64,000 nt of DNA from Lithospermum erythrorhizon. Its lineage: Eukaryota; Streptophyta; Magnoliopsida; Boraginales; Boraginaceae. The notes beneath the pieces were generated by a model. It saw only the letters and a program-made list of their open reading frames with translations. It was not told the origin of the DNA and ran no database searches. Location: assembly GCA_019722365.1 (NCBI GenBank), contig JADFUC010002408.1:1-64000 (forward strand), in the 5' to 3' direction. The stretch's first letter is position 1. Each line of letters opens with the position of its first letter. A program made the position numbers and the translations under genes. Below are positions 61,646 to 64,000 of the stretch, in pieces.

Positions 61646-62219
61646 TCGTTCATTACTCCATCAAATATCATCATTAATTCATATTACTTCAATTATCTAA
61701 GTGATTCGTTTTAAGCTGGCATTAAATATATCATACTTGATTCTTAGTTTCTCACTTGATTATAAATGTTAAAATAATATTAAATGCTTGGAGAATAAAT
61801 AATTTATTCGAATTTTCAAAGAATTAGCATCATCGTCTTCAATCGATTCGATTTGCATTGGAAATTGAGTACGATCTTTCCCATCCTACTCGTTTTATTA
61901 TATTAACATTTCTTGGTATAATCTTGTTAGAATTTCAAATTATTTAGTATTGCAAGTTTTTTTTATTATAATAGCTCACAAAAATTAGAATATTAGAATT
62001 GGAGGTGGTGGAACTACAAAATGACATAAATCAACCTGAGCCCACCGATAGATCGAGCTTTTAGTCGTGTTGATAATTTTTAATAATATAGATCACAGAT
62101 GATGAGGATCTGCAAACGAGGGAAGAAGTAGATTTTTAATTAAATCAAAAGGCAAAAATAAAGGTAGGAGATGAAGCCAATATCCACTCAAGAATCATCG
62201 AGCTAGCACGGTAAAGTTT

Positions 62220-64000
62220 AGTTTAAAGAAAAAAAGACATCGTAGGTTTGGAAATACTTTGTGCTAGATTGAAATAAAGAAAGCTACGTATATACTTTGT
62301 AAAAACATATAGTTATAAGGCGGGAGGGAAAAGAGTGGAGCCAGGACATTTTATTAGACATTTGCGAGAAGTGATAGTAAAAGCTCGATGAAGATAGTAA
62401 AGAGGAAGGCGAGGGTAGGAGGTGTTCAGAGCAACTATTAACCCTATGACCCATTAAAAGTTTATTTATGATAAGTTAAATTATGAGGCAAATCAATGAA
62501 ATTTGTAGTAGGTAGTGTTTTACCTTTCAATCATTGTGAAGTGGAGATTATACCGATTGGATTACGAGAGCAGTCAATCTACCGGCGGACCCAGCATCAC
62601 TTAGAAGAGCTCTATAAGTATTGCTTTTAAATATTTTTAAACCAAAAGATCTTCTATGTCAACTGTTCATTGCCTTGGAATGTTTTGTTTAGCTAGTGAT
62701 ATTGCTACTTTTTAAATGACTTTGATATCATGTGTGTTGCTTGTCATTGGATAGATGTTGATTGGACTCTTCAAAGAGGCGTATTATTTATTTTCCGTAG
62801 TATTGCTAAGCGTGATAATATTGAATAGCAGATGGAATATTGAAATGTTGTTTTGAATATCGATGTTTACATAAAGTTGGTTCTATTTCACTTGATAATG
62901 CATCGGCCAATAGTGTGTCTATTGAAACTCTTAAATTAAAATGTAAGCCGGAATTTGAAGAACTATTTCATACTAGGTGTTTATGTCATGTTCTTCAACT
63001 AGTAACCCCCAAAGATGGAATTCTTTATCATTTGGGATGAATTTACTCGAAGCCTATTAGAAATGGGAGTTCATTTAATTATTTACTTTCCCAAATAAAA
63101 GAAAAGAGTACAAGACATTGGTTTTTTGGCAAGTGGTAAAAAATACTAAGAAAATTAATATTGGATGTAGAGACTAGATGGAATTACACATATGATCTTA
63201 ACCGTGCATATAAATATAGAGATGAGATTTGTCATTCTATAATAGGCGCGAGCCTCTGTGGAGTCATTATCCTAAGATCACCTATTCAAGAATTGGACCT
63301 CTTTGTTTAGAGTTGCTCCGTTTTCTTGCACATTTAAAGACTACACTAAAACATTTTTCAACTGATATAGTCCCGATATTCATGAAGCTTTTGAATGTAT
63401 TTGCCGAGAACTGCTGTAAATATGCGTGATAATAGAGAATGAATTTGTTGCTAAAGACATGATTCCTAATATGGAAGAAATTTTTGAAATATTATCTTCC
63501 ATTCTACATCATGCTATGATTGCAATAATGTGTCCAACCATTCATTAGATATATTCTTTTTGCATGGATAGATTTTATTTTATGAATGTTTGGAGCATTC
63601 GATCCTAGTTATTTGTTAATTTCCTAAGAATGCATACAAAAGCAGTGAAGCATATTTATACAACATGTATTCCAAATTTTTTAAAACATTCTCCAAGTAA
63701 TAAAGTGCAAAGTAATGGTATTTCCTTCTTGCTGGATTGTCATTATCTTCCTAAAGTATTGAAGTAATCTTAAAAGCCATGAGTAGAAAAAATTTAGCCG
63801 TATACTTCTCTCGTCGAAACCGTAAAGTTGACTCGATACTTGAAAACACCTTTTGACATGAGCATTTACAATCATGAGAAATCAATTGATGTTCTCGAAT
63901 GGTGGGAAGCGAGGAAGGTATTTTTCCTATATTGAGTAAAATGGCTAAGGAAATTTTTCTGATTCCTATCTCGATAGCTAGGTAATCTGCATTTAGTATG
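62220..64000 (+). pseudogene. hAT-superfamily transposase (DAYSLEEPER/RICESLEEPER-like), disrupted, runs off the right edge
   Basis: Conserved hAT segments appear in order on the + strand but in several frames. A BED zinc-finger remnant at about 62240-62375 contains YSYKAGGKSGAGT. Then come CHWIDVDWTLQ (62733), ISLDNASANSVSIETLKLK and FEELFHTRCLCHVLQLV (62887-63003), DVETRWNYTYDLNRAYKYRDE (about 63166-63228), and a middle region with FLAHLKTTLKHFSTD (about 63333). The C-terminal dimerisation motif KLTRYLKTPFDMSIYNHEKS..IDVLEWWEA is at about 63826-63911, with LSKMAKEIFLIPISIA to 63980. Stops and shifts exclude function as assembled. The end of the element lies beyond the window. Confidence 0.85.

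Noticed and set aside
1..64000. tRNA, rRNA or organelle-derived insert
   Set aside because: I found no T-loop GGTTCGAATCC-type motif in a plausible cloverleaf and no recognisable rRNA, plastid or mitochondrial gene. Detection by eye is limited; tRNAscan and organelle alignment would settle it.
1..64000. Endogenous pararetrovirus
   Set aside because: Reverse-transcriptase motifs found belong to a LINE, and the copia RNase H tail to an LTR element; no movement-protein or coat-protein-like sequence was seen.

Overview
This is a nuclear genomic window from a flowering plant, most likely a eudicot. The evidence is three plant gene families with introns (a kinesin tail, a bHLH-ACT-like transcription factor and a BAM1-type receptor kinase), very AT-rich spacers, Stowaway-type MITEs, and degraded copia, LINE and hAT elements. 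I cannot fix the family. Nothing looks prokaryotic, organellar or viral.

Layout. 1-1250: 3' end of a kinesin gene (probably kinesin-8), + strand. 3244-8611: a bHLH transcription factor of the bHLH18/19/20/25 type (subgroup IVa), + strand, with a 1.4 kb and a 2.7 kb intron. 8675-13999: a decayed Ty1-copia element inserted 64 nt past the bHLH stop codon, with recognisable LTRs and a copia RNase H tail. 14000-40000: a gene-poor block of nested, indel-riddled repeats. It holds a short-internal copia element with a PBS (20327-22420), three copies of a ~0.75-0.95 kb LTR-like repeat on the minus strand, one clear Stowaway MITE and one hAT-type MITE. 39900-42840: an L1-type LINE relic with reverse transcriptase, zf-RVT and a probable RNase H. 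49132-52828: a BAM1/BAM2-like CLAVATA-type LRR receptor kinase on the + strand. Its kinase is intact, but its 5' end is broken and its ectodomain has lost two LRRs. 54541-55088 and 58799-58997: more MITEs. 59811-64000: tandem repeats, then an array of GGACGTCC/TAACGGATGT dyads, a TATA-like box, and a hAT transposase relic (BED finger through dimerisation domain) running off the right end.

No gene cluster or shared pathway is evident: the three host genes are independent loci in a transposon-rich neighbourhood. The best leads are the BAM1-like lesions (two look like one-base events, one like a deletion between short direct repeats), the dyad array in front of the hAT transposase, and the indel-dominated divergence between repeat copies, which may reflect assembly error as much as age. 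I did not find a convincing undescribed biological system.
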